Assembly: GCA_001464625.1 (NCBI GenBank)
Contig: LNFJ01000146.1
Coordinates: 1-40,602, forward strand
Length of the DNA: 40,602 nt
Direction: 5' to 3'
Origin: Bacteroidia bacterium Ga0077558
GTDB lineage: Bacteria > Bacteroidota > Bacteroidia > Chitinophagales > Chitinophagaceae
Every line of letters begins with the position of its first letter. The stretch's first letter is position 1. This document shows positions 24,871 through 33,878 of this stretch, piece by piece. Both the position numbers and the translations under genes were made by a program. A model generated the notes under the pieces. The model was not told the origin of the DNA. It searched no databases and saw nothing but the letters and a program-made list of their open reading frames with translations.

Positions 24871-27800
24871 CTACCGGATTAACACGACTGTCCCTTTTCG
24901 GGTAATAATTTTATTATCGGCAGTTACACCTTCAGCCATCCATACATAAGTTCCGGTGGCTTGTTCTACACCATTTGATTTTCCATCCCAACCATCAAGC
25001 AACCGGGTTGATGAAAATACCAATTGCCCCCAACGGTTGAATACCCGGAAGTAATTAATATTTTTTATTCCAACCGGGAATGGATAAAATGTATCATTCT
25101 TTCCATCATTATTAGGAGTAAACCCGGTTGGCACATATAGCTCAGGTCCTTTATATACACGGATTCTCACATAACCCTCTCCCTTGCAGCCAGCTGTAGT
25201 TTCGGCAGTTACCTTATACACAATATCATCTCCGATGTTTCCGATGGTTACTACTGGATTTGAAATACTCGCATTGCTCAAACCGATAGCAGGAGACCAG
25301 GTAAAAATATTCGCAGTTGTTACCTCTGCAACAGCAGATAGTTGAAATATATCCCCGGGATGCACTATTGTATCGTATGGAAATGTATTTACTTTAATTG
25401 GCGGAGTTACATCCACAATGACGTCGTCTGTTGTTAACGATTCACAACCGTTGGCATCAATAACTTTCGACAAAGTATACGTAATTGTTCTTGCCGGATT
25501 TGAAACAGGGTTTGCACCTGAAGTGCTATTAAGATAAGTTGAAGGCGTCCAGGTATATTGAACTCCACCCAATCCTAGTAATGTATACGTTTGTCCATAA
25601 CAAATAAATGCATCAGCACCCGCATCTGGAATTGGTGCTGCATTTACATTTACTGTTACAATATCATCAGCACTGCAACGACCTAATGTGGCTGTAACAG
25701 TATATGTTGTTGTGATAGTTGGGCTGGCAACAGGATTTGCAATAATTGTACTACTTAATCCTGTTGCCGGTGTCCAGGCATATTGAATGGCGTTGGAAAC
25801 CAATTCTAATTGGGTTGATTTACTTTCACAAATCGTGGCATCAATTTGCGGAGTAAAAGTAAGATCGTTCGTAAGACCAACTGTTGTAGTAAACTGGTAA
25901 GTACATCCGAGATTGTCTCTTACACTAACAGTATAATTGTTCGGTGCTACATTAAATGTATTTGATGATTGCCAGTTGGCTCCCCCATCTATAGAGTATT
26001 CATAAGTGGCATTCCCACCAATTGCTGTTACGGTTATTGTTCCATCATTACCACCATTGCAACTTGCATTGGTAGTAGCAGCTGTTGCGGTTAAAGCTGC
26101 TGGTTGTGTTACTGTTATAGTTTGCGTAGTGGTACAGAGATTTGCATCTCGTATTGTTACAGTATAACTATTCGCAACAACATTAAAAATATTGGATGGC
26201 TGCCAGTTAGCTCCACCATCTATAGAGTATTGATAAGGAGCAGTACCTCCAGTTGGAGTTATAGTTATTATTCCATTGCTTTGACCATTACATATAACAG
26301 GCACTGCATTAGTTGTTGCATTTAAAACTAAGGGTTCAGTTATAGTTCGAGTTAACTGGCCTGAACATCCATTACTTTCTCTAAAATAAATAGTATACGT
26401 TCCTGCAATTAATCCATTAAAAATATTTGCTGGCTGCCAGGTAGCATTATCTATGGAATATTCATACGGCGCTGTGCCTGCAGCCGGTACTGCAACGGTG
26501 ATAGAACCAGTGGCCCCACCATTGCATAATACATTTGTATGCGTAGCAGTGGTAGTTAAGGCAGGGCCGGAAGTTATAGTTACTGGGATTGGACTGCTAA
26601 CACATCCGGTAGGTATATCTGTTATCGTAACCGTGTATGCACTAGCAGCAAGACCTGTATATACTGCTGTTGCTCCGGTTTGTGTAATAGCACCCGGGTT
26701 CAACACAAAATTATAGGGTCCGGTTCCGTTTGTGGGTGTTACAGTTATTGTTCCGTTGGTAGCACCGCTACATGAAGTGCTACTCGTATTTGTAGTCGCT
26801 GCTAGCGTTGCCCCGGGCAAAACATTTATTGTAAGATCAGGATTAGTGATACAGCCATTCGCATCAGTAATTCTTATAGTATGGAGGCCGGCAGCAATGC
26901 CGGTAAATATAGATGTTGCTCCTGTATGAGTAGTTACTCCATCTAATAAAAAAGTATAAGGGCCAGTTCCGTTGGTAGGAGTAACCGTTATTGTTCCATT
27001 GGTAGCACCTGCACAAGTGGTTGCTGTTTGTGAAGTATTAGCTGTTAATCCCGCACCAGCAGGAACGGATGCATTGAGTGCTGGTGACGTTGTACAACCA
27101 CTTGCATCAGTAATTGTTATTGTATATCCTCCGGATGATAAACCAGTATATGACGCAGTAGCACCTGTTTGTACAATATTGCCCGGATTGAGTGTAAAAG
27201 TATAGGGCGCAGTACCAATTGTGGGTGTAACGGTCAAACTACCATTATTTACACCGGGGCAAGAAGTAGCGACGGGTGTAATATTTGCAGTAAGATTATT
27301 GTTTTGTGTAACCGGAACCGTAACAGTACTGTTACAAACACCAGATGCATCCGTTACATACACAGTATGGGGGCCTGCTGGTACGCTGGTAAATGTCATT
27401 GGAGTTGCACCTGTTTGAATTACCTGACCAGGCCCAGGATCTAATGTATATGTAAATGGAGGAGTTCCTGTTGGTACATTAATTGTAATTGTTCCCGAAG
27501 GCGGGCCGCAGCTTGTAGCAGTTGAAGTAGCAGTTGCATTTAAATCGGTTGGAGGCCCTTTAGTAACCCGAACAGTATCTGTTCCGAATATTTCCACTAA
27601 CGGATCATCAATTTTTTGATAAACTGACCGGATTATATAGCTGGTAGTAGCACCAGCCGATGGACAAATATTTGGAAAGGATGCTTCTAATCTTCCATTA
27701 CCAATATTAACAATGGTCCCGGTGGATATAATAGTACCAGCAATATCAGTTAATTCAACTCTTTTAAATAAGGAAGGGCCGCTGGCAGGTACAAAACGCC

Positions 27801-28602
27801 AGGTTTCGTTCATGCCTACTGAGCCCCAAGCCGGGTCACTCATTCTTCTTCCAGGAGCCATTAAAGATTGTGTCTTTGTTATATCCTGAATTCCCACCAT
27901 AGATTTACCGGCTTGCCAACTACATATTTGTTTGCTGAATATATTCACTTCAATAATTCCTGTTGACTCATATAAAATAATCTGATGTGTATTTTCAATA
28001 AGACTTGTGCAGTTAAATAAGGGTACTCTATAAAAACTAAGTATCCATCGTCTATGAGGGGCAGATCCGAATTGCTGATATTGTATACGTTGAGTGGGAG
28101 AACTTGCTAAGCTAGGTAAAAGGTCATGGTATGGCCCCATAATAATAGCCCCATCATATTGTATATTAGGAAGGTCTCCAAAATTTTCATAATGAGCATT
28201 AGTTTGACCTGCTCTCGAAGCATCAAATGTTATATATCCATTTGTTGTGGCTACAAGAGAGTTATAAGTTGTACCATAAAAGGGGAAATTGAAACCAAAA
28301 TTGATAAGTCCGCTATATGTATCATCAATATTAAGATTTGTTGGAGTTCCTGCCGGGTCATTAGGTTGAACATATACAGGAACACAACCCGTTGTTGTGC
28401 TACCTGGATTTAAAGTATAGGTATTTGAAAGACCATGTAAATCTGGAATAATTCCTTTTAATGTAAAACAAGGAACTGGGTCACAGCCTGCAATAATGGT
28501 ATCACGGCTGCAATTAAAAGAGAAACTTTGCGCTGAAAGATTTCCGGAATGAAAAGTAAAATAAGTAATCAGGACCAGAAGCCCCAATAATTTCAATCTC
28601 AT
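24871..28602 (-). CDS. Giant T9SS substrate with seven SprB repeats (paralog 2)
   Basis: A 1243-aa cell-surface protein with the same plan as its neighbour: signal peptide (1-24, ending NLSA), an N-terminal domain opening FSFNCSRDTIIAGC and carrying IMGPYHDLLP and NTHQIILYESTGIIEV, seven SprB repeats (units starting LNATATS, LTANITP, LTANTSQ, LAATTNT, LTTTATH, LNATTNA, LTATAAT), three Ig/PKD-like units (AWTPATGLS, TWTPSTYL, TWSPAIGLS) and the CHU_C/type B sorting domain (1156-1243, VPTGFTPNNDGKND, with the usual FNRWGQLVFSS). It should be exported by the type IX system and attached to the surface; role in gliding or adhesion is inferred. No T9SS machinery gene is in the window. Confidence 0.92.
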   Translation of the reverse strand: MRLKLLGLLVLITYFTFHSGNLSAQSFSFNCSRDTIIAGCDPVPCFTLKGIIPDLHGLSNTYTLNPGSTTTGCVPVYVQPNDPAGTPTNLNIDDTYSGLINFGFNFPFYGTTYNSLVATTNGYITFDASRAGQTNAHYENFGDLPNIQYDGAIIMGPYHDLLPSLASSPTQRIQYQQFGSAPHRRWILSFYRVPLFNCTSLIENTHQIILYESTGIIEVNIFSKQICSWQAGKSMVGIQDITKTQSLMAPGRRMSDPAWGSVGMNETWRFVPASGPSLFKRVELTDIAGTIISTGTIVNIGNGRLEASFPNICPSAGATTSYIIRSVYQKIDDPLVEIFGTDTVRVTKGPPTDLNATATSTATSCGPPSGTITINVPTGTPPFTYTLDPGPGQVIQTGATPMTFTSVPAGPHTVYVTDASGVCNSTVTVPVTQNNNLTANITPVATSCPGVNNGSLTVTPTIGTAPYTFTLNPGNIVQTGATASYTGLSSGGYTITITDASGCTTSPALNASVPAGAGLTANTSQTATTCAGATNGTITVTPTNGTGPYTFLLDGVTTHTGATSIFTGIAAGLHTIRITDANGCITNPDLTINVLPGATLAATTNTSSTSCSGATNGTITVTPTNGTGPYNFVLNPGAITQTGATAVYTGLAASAYTVTITDIPTGCVSSPIPVTITSGPALTTTATHTNVLCNGGATGSITVAVPAAGTAPYEYSIDNATWQPANIFNGLIAGTYTIYFRESNGCSGQLTRTITEPLVLNATTNAVPVICNGQSNGIITITPTGGTAPYQYSIDGGANWQPSNIFNVVANSYTVTIRDANLCTTTQTITVTQPAALTATAATTNASCNGGNDGTITVTAIGGNATYEYSIDGGANWQSSNTFNVAPNNYTVSVRDNLGCTYQFTTTVGLTNDLTFTPQIDATICESKSTQLELVSNAIQYAWTPATGLSSTIIANPVASPTITTTYTVTATLGRCSADDIVTVNVNAAPIPDAGADAFICYGQTYTLLGLGGVQYTWTPSTYLNSTSGANPVSNPARTITYTLSKVIDANGCESLTTDDVIVDVTPPIKVNTFPYDTIVHPGDIFQLSAVAEVTTANIFTWSPAIGLSNASISNPVVTIGNIGDDIVYKVTAETTAGCKGEGYVRIRVYKGPELYVPTGFTPNNDGKNDTFYPFPVGIKNINYFRVFNRWGQLVFSSTRLLDGWDGKSNGVEQATGTYVWMAEGVTADNKIITRKGTVVLIR

Positions 28603-28735
28603 AAAAAGCAGTGTATAAGTCTTGGTAAAATGTTGCCTTGTCAGGCCTACAAGTTAATTAAAATATACTGTGGTGGCTACTTTTAAGAACTTGATTGGGA
28701 ACAAAAAATTATTGGGAAAACAGGCATTCGCATTT

Positions 28736-30979
28736 TTACGATGGAATGTCTTCCATATCATACCGTTCTACTGATTCAATGCCCGGTAAACTTAATAAAC
28801 TCCGCACCAAATTATCCAGCTCTTCTTTATCATGTACATAGAGTTTGATATTTCCTTCAAACAAACCTTCTTTAGCTTCAATCGTCAATGCTGCAATATT
28901 TATTTTCAATTCGCCGGAGATCAACATCGTTATTTTATTTACCACACCCACATCATCCATCCCCACAATCTTAATACCGGTAAGGAAAGAAATTTCTTTG
29001 TTCTTTGCCCATTTGGTTTTTACTACCCGGTGTCCATAATTAGAAAGCAGTTTGGTAGCATTGGGACAATTGGTTCGATGTATGGTCAATCCTTTTCCAG
29101 TTGTTATAAAACCAAACACATCATCACCCGGAATGGGTTTGCAACAGTTAGCCAAATTATAAACTATCCGGTCGCTGCTTTCTCCAAAAATTACCAACTC
29201 AGCATCCTTTCTTGATGCAGCCTGGTTCGGATTGTATTCCGGCTTATCGGCTAAAACTTTTATAGGTTTTGGTGCATCTATTTTATCTCCTATTACTGCA
29301 AACTCTTTTAATTCTTTTAAATCGATATTTTTTACAGCTACCTGGTAAAACAGATCCAGATTAGAACCCAGTTTATACCACTGCACCAATTCATCAATAT
29401 TATGTTGCGACATGGAAACACCCATGCCCTCCAACTTTCTTTGCACCGTGTACTTGCCTTCATCGGCTACTTGTCTTTTTTCTTCTTTTAACGCATCCCG
29501 TATTCTTCCTTTTGCTTTGGAAGTAACAACAAATCCCAACCAATCTTCAGATGCTTTTTGTTTGTTGCTGGTTATAATTTCTACCTGGTCGCCACTATTT
29601 AGTTTGTGACTGATAGGTACCAGCTTATGATTTACTTTAGCACCAATTGTTTTTACACCAATTGCACTGTGTATAGCAAATGCAAAATCCAAAGCTGTGG
29701 AACTTACAGGCAACATTTTTACATCGCCTTTCGGTGTGTACACATAAATTTCTTCAGCAAGAAAACTTGTTTTAAAATCTTGCAAAAAATCAATGCTGTC
29801 TGTTTCCTGGTTTGAGATTACTTCCCGTATCTGTTGAAACCATTTATCAAAGCGGCTTTCATCGCTGGCACCTTCTTTATATTTCCAGTGAGCAGCTAAG
29901 CCTTTCTCCGCAATCTCATTCATCCGTTTTGTTCTTATCTGTACTTCTACCCATTTTCCCTGTGGCCCCATCACGGTGGTATGCAAAGCTTCATACCCAT
30001 TCGATTTTGGGTTACTCAACCAGTCTCTTAATCGTTCGGGAGATGGATTGTATTCATCCGTTATCATGGAATACACTTTCCAGCAATCTTCCTTTTCTCT
30101 TTCCGGTGGCGAATCAAGAATGGCCCTGATAGCAAACAGGTCATACACTTCTTCAAAATCCACTCCTTTCTTCTTCATTTTATTGGAAATGGAATGAATG
30201 CTTTTGGGACGACCATATATTTCTGCATTCAGATGTGCTTTTTCTAACTTGTCTTTAATAGGCTTGATAAACTCATTAATGTATTTGGAACGTTCCTTTT
30301 TTGTTTCTGCCAATTTTTTGGCAATATCTTTATATACATCCGGCTCCATGTACTTCATCGCCAGGTCTTCCATTTCTGTTTTGATATTGTACAATCCCAT
30401 GCGATGTGCTAAAGGTGCATACACATAAACCGTTTCGGAAGAAATTTTTAATTGCTTCTCTCTTTTCATACTATCAAGAGTTCGCATATTGTGCAACCGG
30501 TCGGCCAGCTTAATTAATATCACCCGGGGATCATCCGTCAGGGTCAGCAAAATCTTTTTAAAATTTTCTGCCTGCTGCGATGCGTTTACATCTATTACAT
30601 TGGAAATTTTTGTGAGTCCGTCTACAATCCGGGTAATCTCTTCGCCAAATTCCCGTTTTACATCTTCGAGGGAAATATCGGTATCCTCTACCGTATCATG
30701 CAGCAAGGCGCAGATGGTAGAACGAACTCCAAGACCAATCTCTTCGGAACAAATTTTTGCTACTGCAATGGGGTGAAGAATATACGGTTCGCCACTTTTT
30801 CGGCGCATGGTTTTATGAGCTTCAGCCGCCATTTGAAAGGCCGTACGAATCAGGTCTTTATCACCCGGTTTTAATTTCGTTTTCAAGGTCTTGAGCAGGG
30901 AACGATACTCCCTTAAAATGAGCTTCTTCTCTTCTTCGTCGTTTAGATTGTATTTGGGTATCTGCGCTACAGTTTCCAT
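28736..30979 (-). CDS. Bifunctional (p)ppGpp synthetase/hydrolase (RelA/SpoT)
   Basis: Makes and degrades the alarmone (p)ppGpp. The 747-aa protein is a full-length RSH. The N-terminal HD hydrolase is intact: His94-Asp95 and Glu98-Asp99 in LLHDTVEDT, with RKSGEPYILHP just before. The synthetase has SIHSISNKM, the substrate loop YNPSPERLRDWLS and GYEALHTTVMGP. Then a TGS domain (EIYVYTPKGDVKMLP), a zinc-finger-like CCKPIPGDDV and a C-terminal ACT domain (GIKIVGMDDVGVVNKIT). Both activities are predicted to be active. It is the only RSH gene in the window. It lies head-to-head with tRNA-Leu and upstream of the T9SS paralogs on the same strand. Confidence 0.96.
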   Translation of the reverse strand: METVAQIPKYNLNDEEEKKLILREYRSLLKTLKTKLKPGDKDLIRTAFQMAAEAHKTMRRKSGEPYILHPIAVAKICSEEIGLGVRSTICALLHDTVEDTDISLEDVKREFGEEITRIVDGLTKISNVIDVNASQQAENFKKILLTLTDDPRVILIKLADRLHNMRTLDSMKREKQLKISSETVYVYAPLAHRMGLYNIKTEMEDLAMKYMEPDVYKDIAKKLAETKKERSKYINEFIKPIKDKLEKAHLNAEIYGRPKSIHSISNKMKKKGVDFEEVYDLFAIRAILDSPPEREKEDCWKVYSMITDEYNPSPERLRDWLSNPKSNGYEALHTTVMGPQGKWVEVQIRTKRMNEIAEKGLAAHWKYKEGASDESRFDKWFQQIREVISNQETDSIDFLQDFKTSFLAEEIYVYTPKGDVKMLPVSSTALDFAFAIHSAIGVKTIGAKVNHKLVPISHKLNSGDQVEIITSNKQKASEDWLGFVVTSKAKGRIRDALKEEKRQVADEGKYTVQRKLEGMGVSMSQHNIDELVQWYKLGSNLDLFYQVAVKNIDLKELKEFAVIGDKIDAPKPIKVLADKPEYNPNQAASRKDAELVIFGESSDRIVYNLANCCKPIPGDDVFGFITTGKGLTIHRTNCPNATKLLSNYGHRVVKTKWAKNKEISFLTGIKIVGMDDVGVVNKITMLISGELKINIAALTIEAKEGLFEGNIKLYVHDKEELDNLVRSLLSLPGIESVERYDMEDIPS

Positions 30980-31028
30980 TGTCTACGAATTTAGTGAAAA
31001 AGAGACAATTTTGTAGATAGAAAAGGCA

Positions 31029-31036
31029 TACATTTG
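31029..31036 (+). promoter_or_regulatory. Possible -7 element TACATTTG before tRNA-Leu
   Basis: Exact match to TAnnTTTG, but 105 bases before the tRNA; TTTTG lies 15 rather than 19 bases upstream. The intervening stretch has degenerate AATTGGAAACTGGGATTTGAG text of the spacer type. Confidence 0.35.
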
Positions 31037-31140
31037 CAACCCAAATCGAAAATTACAAAGGGAAAAATCGCAAATTCCAATCCTGCGCTTCGAAATTGGA
31101 AACTGGGATTTGAGATTTTACATTTTGGAAATTCATTACT

Positions 31141-31222
31141 GCGGGTGTGGCGAAATTGGTAGACGTACCAGACTTAGGATCTGGCGCCGTGAGGCATGGG
31201 GGTTCGAGTCCCTCCACCCGCA
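31141..31222 (+). tRNA. tRNA-Leu (anticodon TAG)
   Basis: 82 bases with a 7-bp acceptor stem (GCGGGTG with CACCCGC), the long variable arm of a class II tRNA, the T-loop GGTTCGAGTCC, and an anticodon loop CTTAGGA giving TAG, which reads CUA/CUN leucine codons. The discriminator is A and CCA is not encoded (ACTA follows). It is upstream of tig. No second copy of its 3' end was seen, so there is no sign of an integrated element. Confidence 0.97.
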
Positions 31223-31236
31223 CTACTTCAAAAATT

Positions 31237-31281
31237 GGTTAATTGGTGGATTGGTTATTTCATAACTACCTCCAATTAACC
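31237..31281 (+). promoter_or_regulatory. Leader hairpin of tig / tRNA-Leu trailer
   Basis: GGTTAATTGG (31237-31246) pairs perfectly with CCAATTAACC (31272-31281) across a 25-base loop that holds a further ATTGGTTA copy. It may end the tRNA transcript or fold in the tig leader; the low-complexity text also fits the dispersed spacer type. Confidence 0.45.
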
Positions 31282-31310
31282 ATTTAACTTAAAGAACATA
31301 ATCAATTACA

Positions 31311-32699
31311 ATGGCTACAGTTACAAAAGAAAATATCGGTCTGCTGCATGAAAAGCTGACAGTGAAATTAGAAAAGACCGATTACCTCCCTTCATTTGAA
31401 AAAGCATTAAAAGAATATAGCAAAAAAGCAAATATTCCCGGTTTTCGTAAGGGAATGGTGCCGGCTGGATTGATCAAGAAAATGTACGGTTCATCTTTAT
31501 TCACTGATGAGGTATTGAAATCTGTTGACAGGGAACTGATCAACTATCTTGAAACTGACAAAGTTGACATTTTTGCTCAACCACTTCCGTTGGAATCTGA
31601 TTTCAAACAATTAGATGTAAACAATCCTGCTGATTATTCTTTTGAATTTGAAATAGGCATGAAGCCTGAATTTACGTTGCCTGATCTGGCTAAAGTAAAA
31701 ACAACCCGCTACGTAGTTACGGTAACAGATGAAATGATCAATAATGAAATTGACCGTTTGCAGAACCGCTACGGCAATATGAAGGACGAAGAAACAGTAA
31801 CGACTGAAGACAATGTACTGAATGTACTATTTACTGAAGTAGATGCTGACGGGAATGTGGTGGAAGGTGGAATTAAAAAAGATAATTCAATTTTGGTAAA
31901 ATATTTTTCCGAAGGTTATCGCAAAAATTGGATGGGTAAAAAAGCAGGTGATGCTGAAACTATTGATCTAGCTACGGCTTTTGATGAGAAGGAAAGAGAG
32001 TGGATCATCAGCGACCTTGGATTAAAAGACGGGGCATCCGCAGCTGATAAAACATTCAAAATAGAAATTACAAAAGTTGGTTTGCTAGAGAAAAGAGCAT
32101 TGAATGAGGAATTCTTTACTCAACTTTATCCATCTGGTGAAGTAAAAACAGATGCTGATTTCAGAGAGAAAGTAAAAGGTGAAATAGAAAATCATTGGAC
32201 CAGCCAGGCAAACAACCAGATACACGACCAGGTGTTTCACCAACTGGTTGACCATACTGAAATAAAATTCCCGGAAGGATTTTTAAAAAAGTGGATCAAA
32301 ACACAAGCCGAGCAAGATAAAAATCAGGAACCAAAATCTGACGAACAGGTGGAACAAGAATTCCCCACTTTTATCAGCCAGTTAAAATGGACATTGATAT
32401 CTGATAAAATTGTTCAGGACAATGCTATACAGGTAAATCCAGATGAAGTAAGGGCTTTTGCAAAGAATCAATTGTTCAGCTACATGGGCGGTGCAAATTT
32501 GAGCGACGATCAGCCATGGGTTGCTGACTATGTAGAAAAAATGATGAAAGACAGAAAGTATGTGGAAGATGCTTACAATCGCTTACAGACCCAAAAAATA
32601 TTTGAATGGTCTGCATCACAGGTAAAACCTGCCGATAAAGACATCACAGCAGAAGAGTTTACGAAAATGGTGGAGGCGCATCAGCACAGTCATCATTAA
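31311..32699 (+). CDS. tig: Trigger factor
   Basis: A ribosome-bound chaperone that meets nascent chains at the exit tunnel. The 462-aa product has the N-terminal ribosome-binding signature GFRKGMVPAGLIKKMYG (about residues 43-59), a middle PPIase-like region that is weakly conserved, as is common in Bacteroidota, and a helical C-terminal domain. It ends with a His-rich tail (HQHSHH). It heads a plus-strand series tig, clpP1, clpP2, clpX, a common arrangement; a terminator separates it from clpP1. Confidence 0.94.
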   Translation: MATVTKENIGLLHEKLTVKLEKTDYLPSFEKALKEYSKKANIPGFRKGMVPAGLIKKMYGSSLFTDEVLKSVDRELINYLETDKVDIFAQPLPLESDFKQLDVNNPADYSFEFEIGMKPEFTLPDLAKVKTTRYVVTVTDEMINNEIDRLQNRYGNMKDEETVTTEDNVLNVLFTEVDADGNVVEGGIKKDNSILVKYFSEGYRKNWMGKKAGDAETIDLATAFDEKEREWIISDLGLKDGASAADKTFKIEITKVGLLEKRALNEEFFTQLYPSGEVKTDADFREKVKGEIENHWTSQANNQIHDQVFHQLVDHTEIKFPEGFLKKWIKTQAEQDKNQEPKSDEQVEQEFPTFISQLKWTLISDKIVQDNAIQVNPDEVRAFAKNQLFSYMGGANLSDDQPWVADYVEKMMKDRKYVEDAYNRLQTQKIFEWSASQVKPADKDITAEEFTKMVEAHQHSHH

Positions 32700-32702
32700 G
32701 AC

Positions 32703-32725
32703 ACCCCTGTTCCTTAAAGGGGAAC
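32703..32725 (+). repeat. REP-like element R3 after tig
   Basis: Degenerate copy of the R1/R2/R4 pattern (ACCCCTGTTCCTTAAAGGGG), starting three bases after the tig stop codon. Confidence 0.5.
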
Positions 32726-32753
32726 TTAGGTCATAAATACTTTACAGATTACG

Positions 32754-32785
32754 ACGCCTCGTCTATGCGAGGCGTTTCTGTTTTA
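32754..32785 (+). terminator. Intrinsic terminator of tig
   Basis: ACGCCTCG (32754-32761) with CGAGGCGT (32768-32775), six-base loop, then TTCTGTTTT. Confidence 0.88.
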
Positions 32786-33000
32786 CTGCCAGATTAACCG
32801 ACATATATTCGATTTATCTCAATTAATTTGTGATAACCTGTCACACATTTTGTGGTTTTGGCATTTGGACGGATATTTGATAAGTTCAATTGTCTTAAGT
32901 TATTAAATACCACCAATTTTAAAAGGGTTTTATTAGGCCTTCAAGTAATTTGGAAGTTCAGTAACTTAAAACTTTGAACATAAAACTTAAAACTTTCTTC

Positions 33001-33696
33001 ATGACGTTTAACTCTGAGTTTGAAAAATATGCGGTAAAACACCGTGGCCTTTCCAGCAATACCTTACATAGCTATGCATCGCACCTGGTAACAGGGATGA
33101 CGCCAAACATTATTGAAGAACGTTCCCTGAATGTGGCCGTAATGGATGTTTATAGCCGTTTGATGATGGATCGCATCATCTTCCTCGGTTATCCTATTAA
33201 TGATGAGATCGCCAATATTGTAACTGCACAATTATTATTTCTTGATTCTACTGATAGAACAAGAGATATTAATATGTACATCAACAGCCCGGGTGGAAGT
33301 GTTTATTCCGGCTTGGGAGTTTATGACACGATGCAATATGTAAGTCCGGATATCGCTACAATCTGTATTGGTGTAGCCGCATCCATGGCTTGTGTTTTAT
33401 TAGGTGCCGGTACCAAAGGAAAAAGAGCCGCATTGAAACATAGCCGCATCATGATGCACCAGCCAAGCGGTGCAATTGGAGGACAAGCAAGTGATATTGA
33501 AATTACCGTGAAAGAAATTCGCAAGCTGAAGAAAGAATTGTACGATGTGGTAAATGCGCATACCGGTAAATCGGTTGAACAAATTGAAAAAGATTTTGAC
33601 AGGGACAACTGGATGACTGCTGCTGAAGCAAAAGAGTATGGATTGGTAGATGAGGTGTTGTTGACGAATCCTAGGAAGTTGAAGAAAGAGTCTTGA
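33001..33696 (+). CDS. clpP: ATP-dependent Clp protease proteolytic subunit 1
   Basis: A serine-protease subunit of the Clp complex. The 231-aa product starts MTFNSEFEKYAVKH at the ATG (the TTG 27 bases upstream lies in repeat text). The triad is complete: Ser128 (GVAASMACV), His153 (IMMHQPSG) and Asp202 (DRDNW). It has the usual head text (EERSLNVAVMDVYSRLMMDRIIFLG) and NSPGGSVYSGL. It keeps the axial N-terminal region that docks ClpX, unlike ClpP2. A second clpP and clpX follow. Confidence 0.96.
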   Translation: MTFNSEFEKYAVKHRGLSSNTLHSYASHLVTGMTPNIIEERSLNVAVMDVYSRLMMDRIIFLGYPINDEIANIVTAQLLFLDSTDRTRDINMYINSPGGSVYSGLGVYDTMQYVSPDIATICIGVAASMACVLLGAGTKGKRAALKHSRIMMHQPSGAIGGQASDIEITVKEIRKLKKELYDVVNAHTGKSVEQIEKDFDRDNWMTAAEAKEYGLVDEVLLTNPRKLKKES

Positions 33697-33763
33697 GTTC
33701 ATAGTTCGGAATTGATACTCTGCAAATTTGAAATGTTCGATAGCATTTTGAGTATTTGCAAAT

Positions 33764-33845
33764 GCTGATACTTCGACAAGCTCAGTAGAGAACAGAACGA
33801 TGAAGAGTGCGACGCAAGGGACGATGCTCAGGAAACAGAACGATG
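33764..33845. repeat. Dispersed repeat in the clpP1-clpP2 gap (copy 2)
   Basis: The reverse complement of 33794-33834 matches 7959-8000 after the DUF2795 gene (shared GCATCGT, CCTTGCGTCG, CTTCATC) with few mismatches and one gap. It is preceded by CTTCGACAAGCTCAGTA, a word I recall as widespread in Bacteroidota intergenic DNA, and the 11-base word ACAGAACGATG flanks the core on both sides (33792-33802 and 33835-33845). Confidence 0.75.
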
Positions 33846-33878
33846 GTAACAAAATTTTTAAAAAAGAAACATTACAAT

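Larger units (their letters stand above)
32700..33000 (+). other. tig-clpP1 gap
   Basis: 301 bases without a gene: R3, the tig terminator, an AT-rich stretch with GATATTTG (a one-base variant of the -7 box), and a quasi-tandem spacer with two ACTTAAAACTTT copies (about 32963-32996) just before the clpP1 ATG. I see no small gene and no obvious CIRCE or other heat-shock element. Confidence 0.55.

Noticed and set aside
23211..27444. Many open frames on the plus strand opposite the T9SS genes
   Set aside because: They are shadows of the long minus-strand frames: repetitive, without promoters, and unlike any protein family.
20891..28602. CRISPR-like or tandem repeat arrays
   Set aside because: The periodicity comes from SprB protein repeats with diverged DNA, not identical short repeats with unique spacers.
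31141..31310. Attachment site or integrated element at tRNA-Leu
   Set aside because: No second copy of the tRNA 3' end and no integrase; flanking genes are housekeeping.
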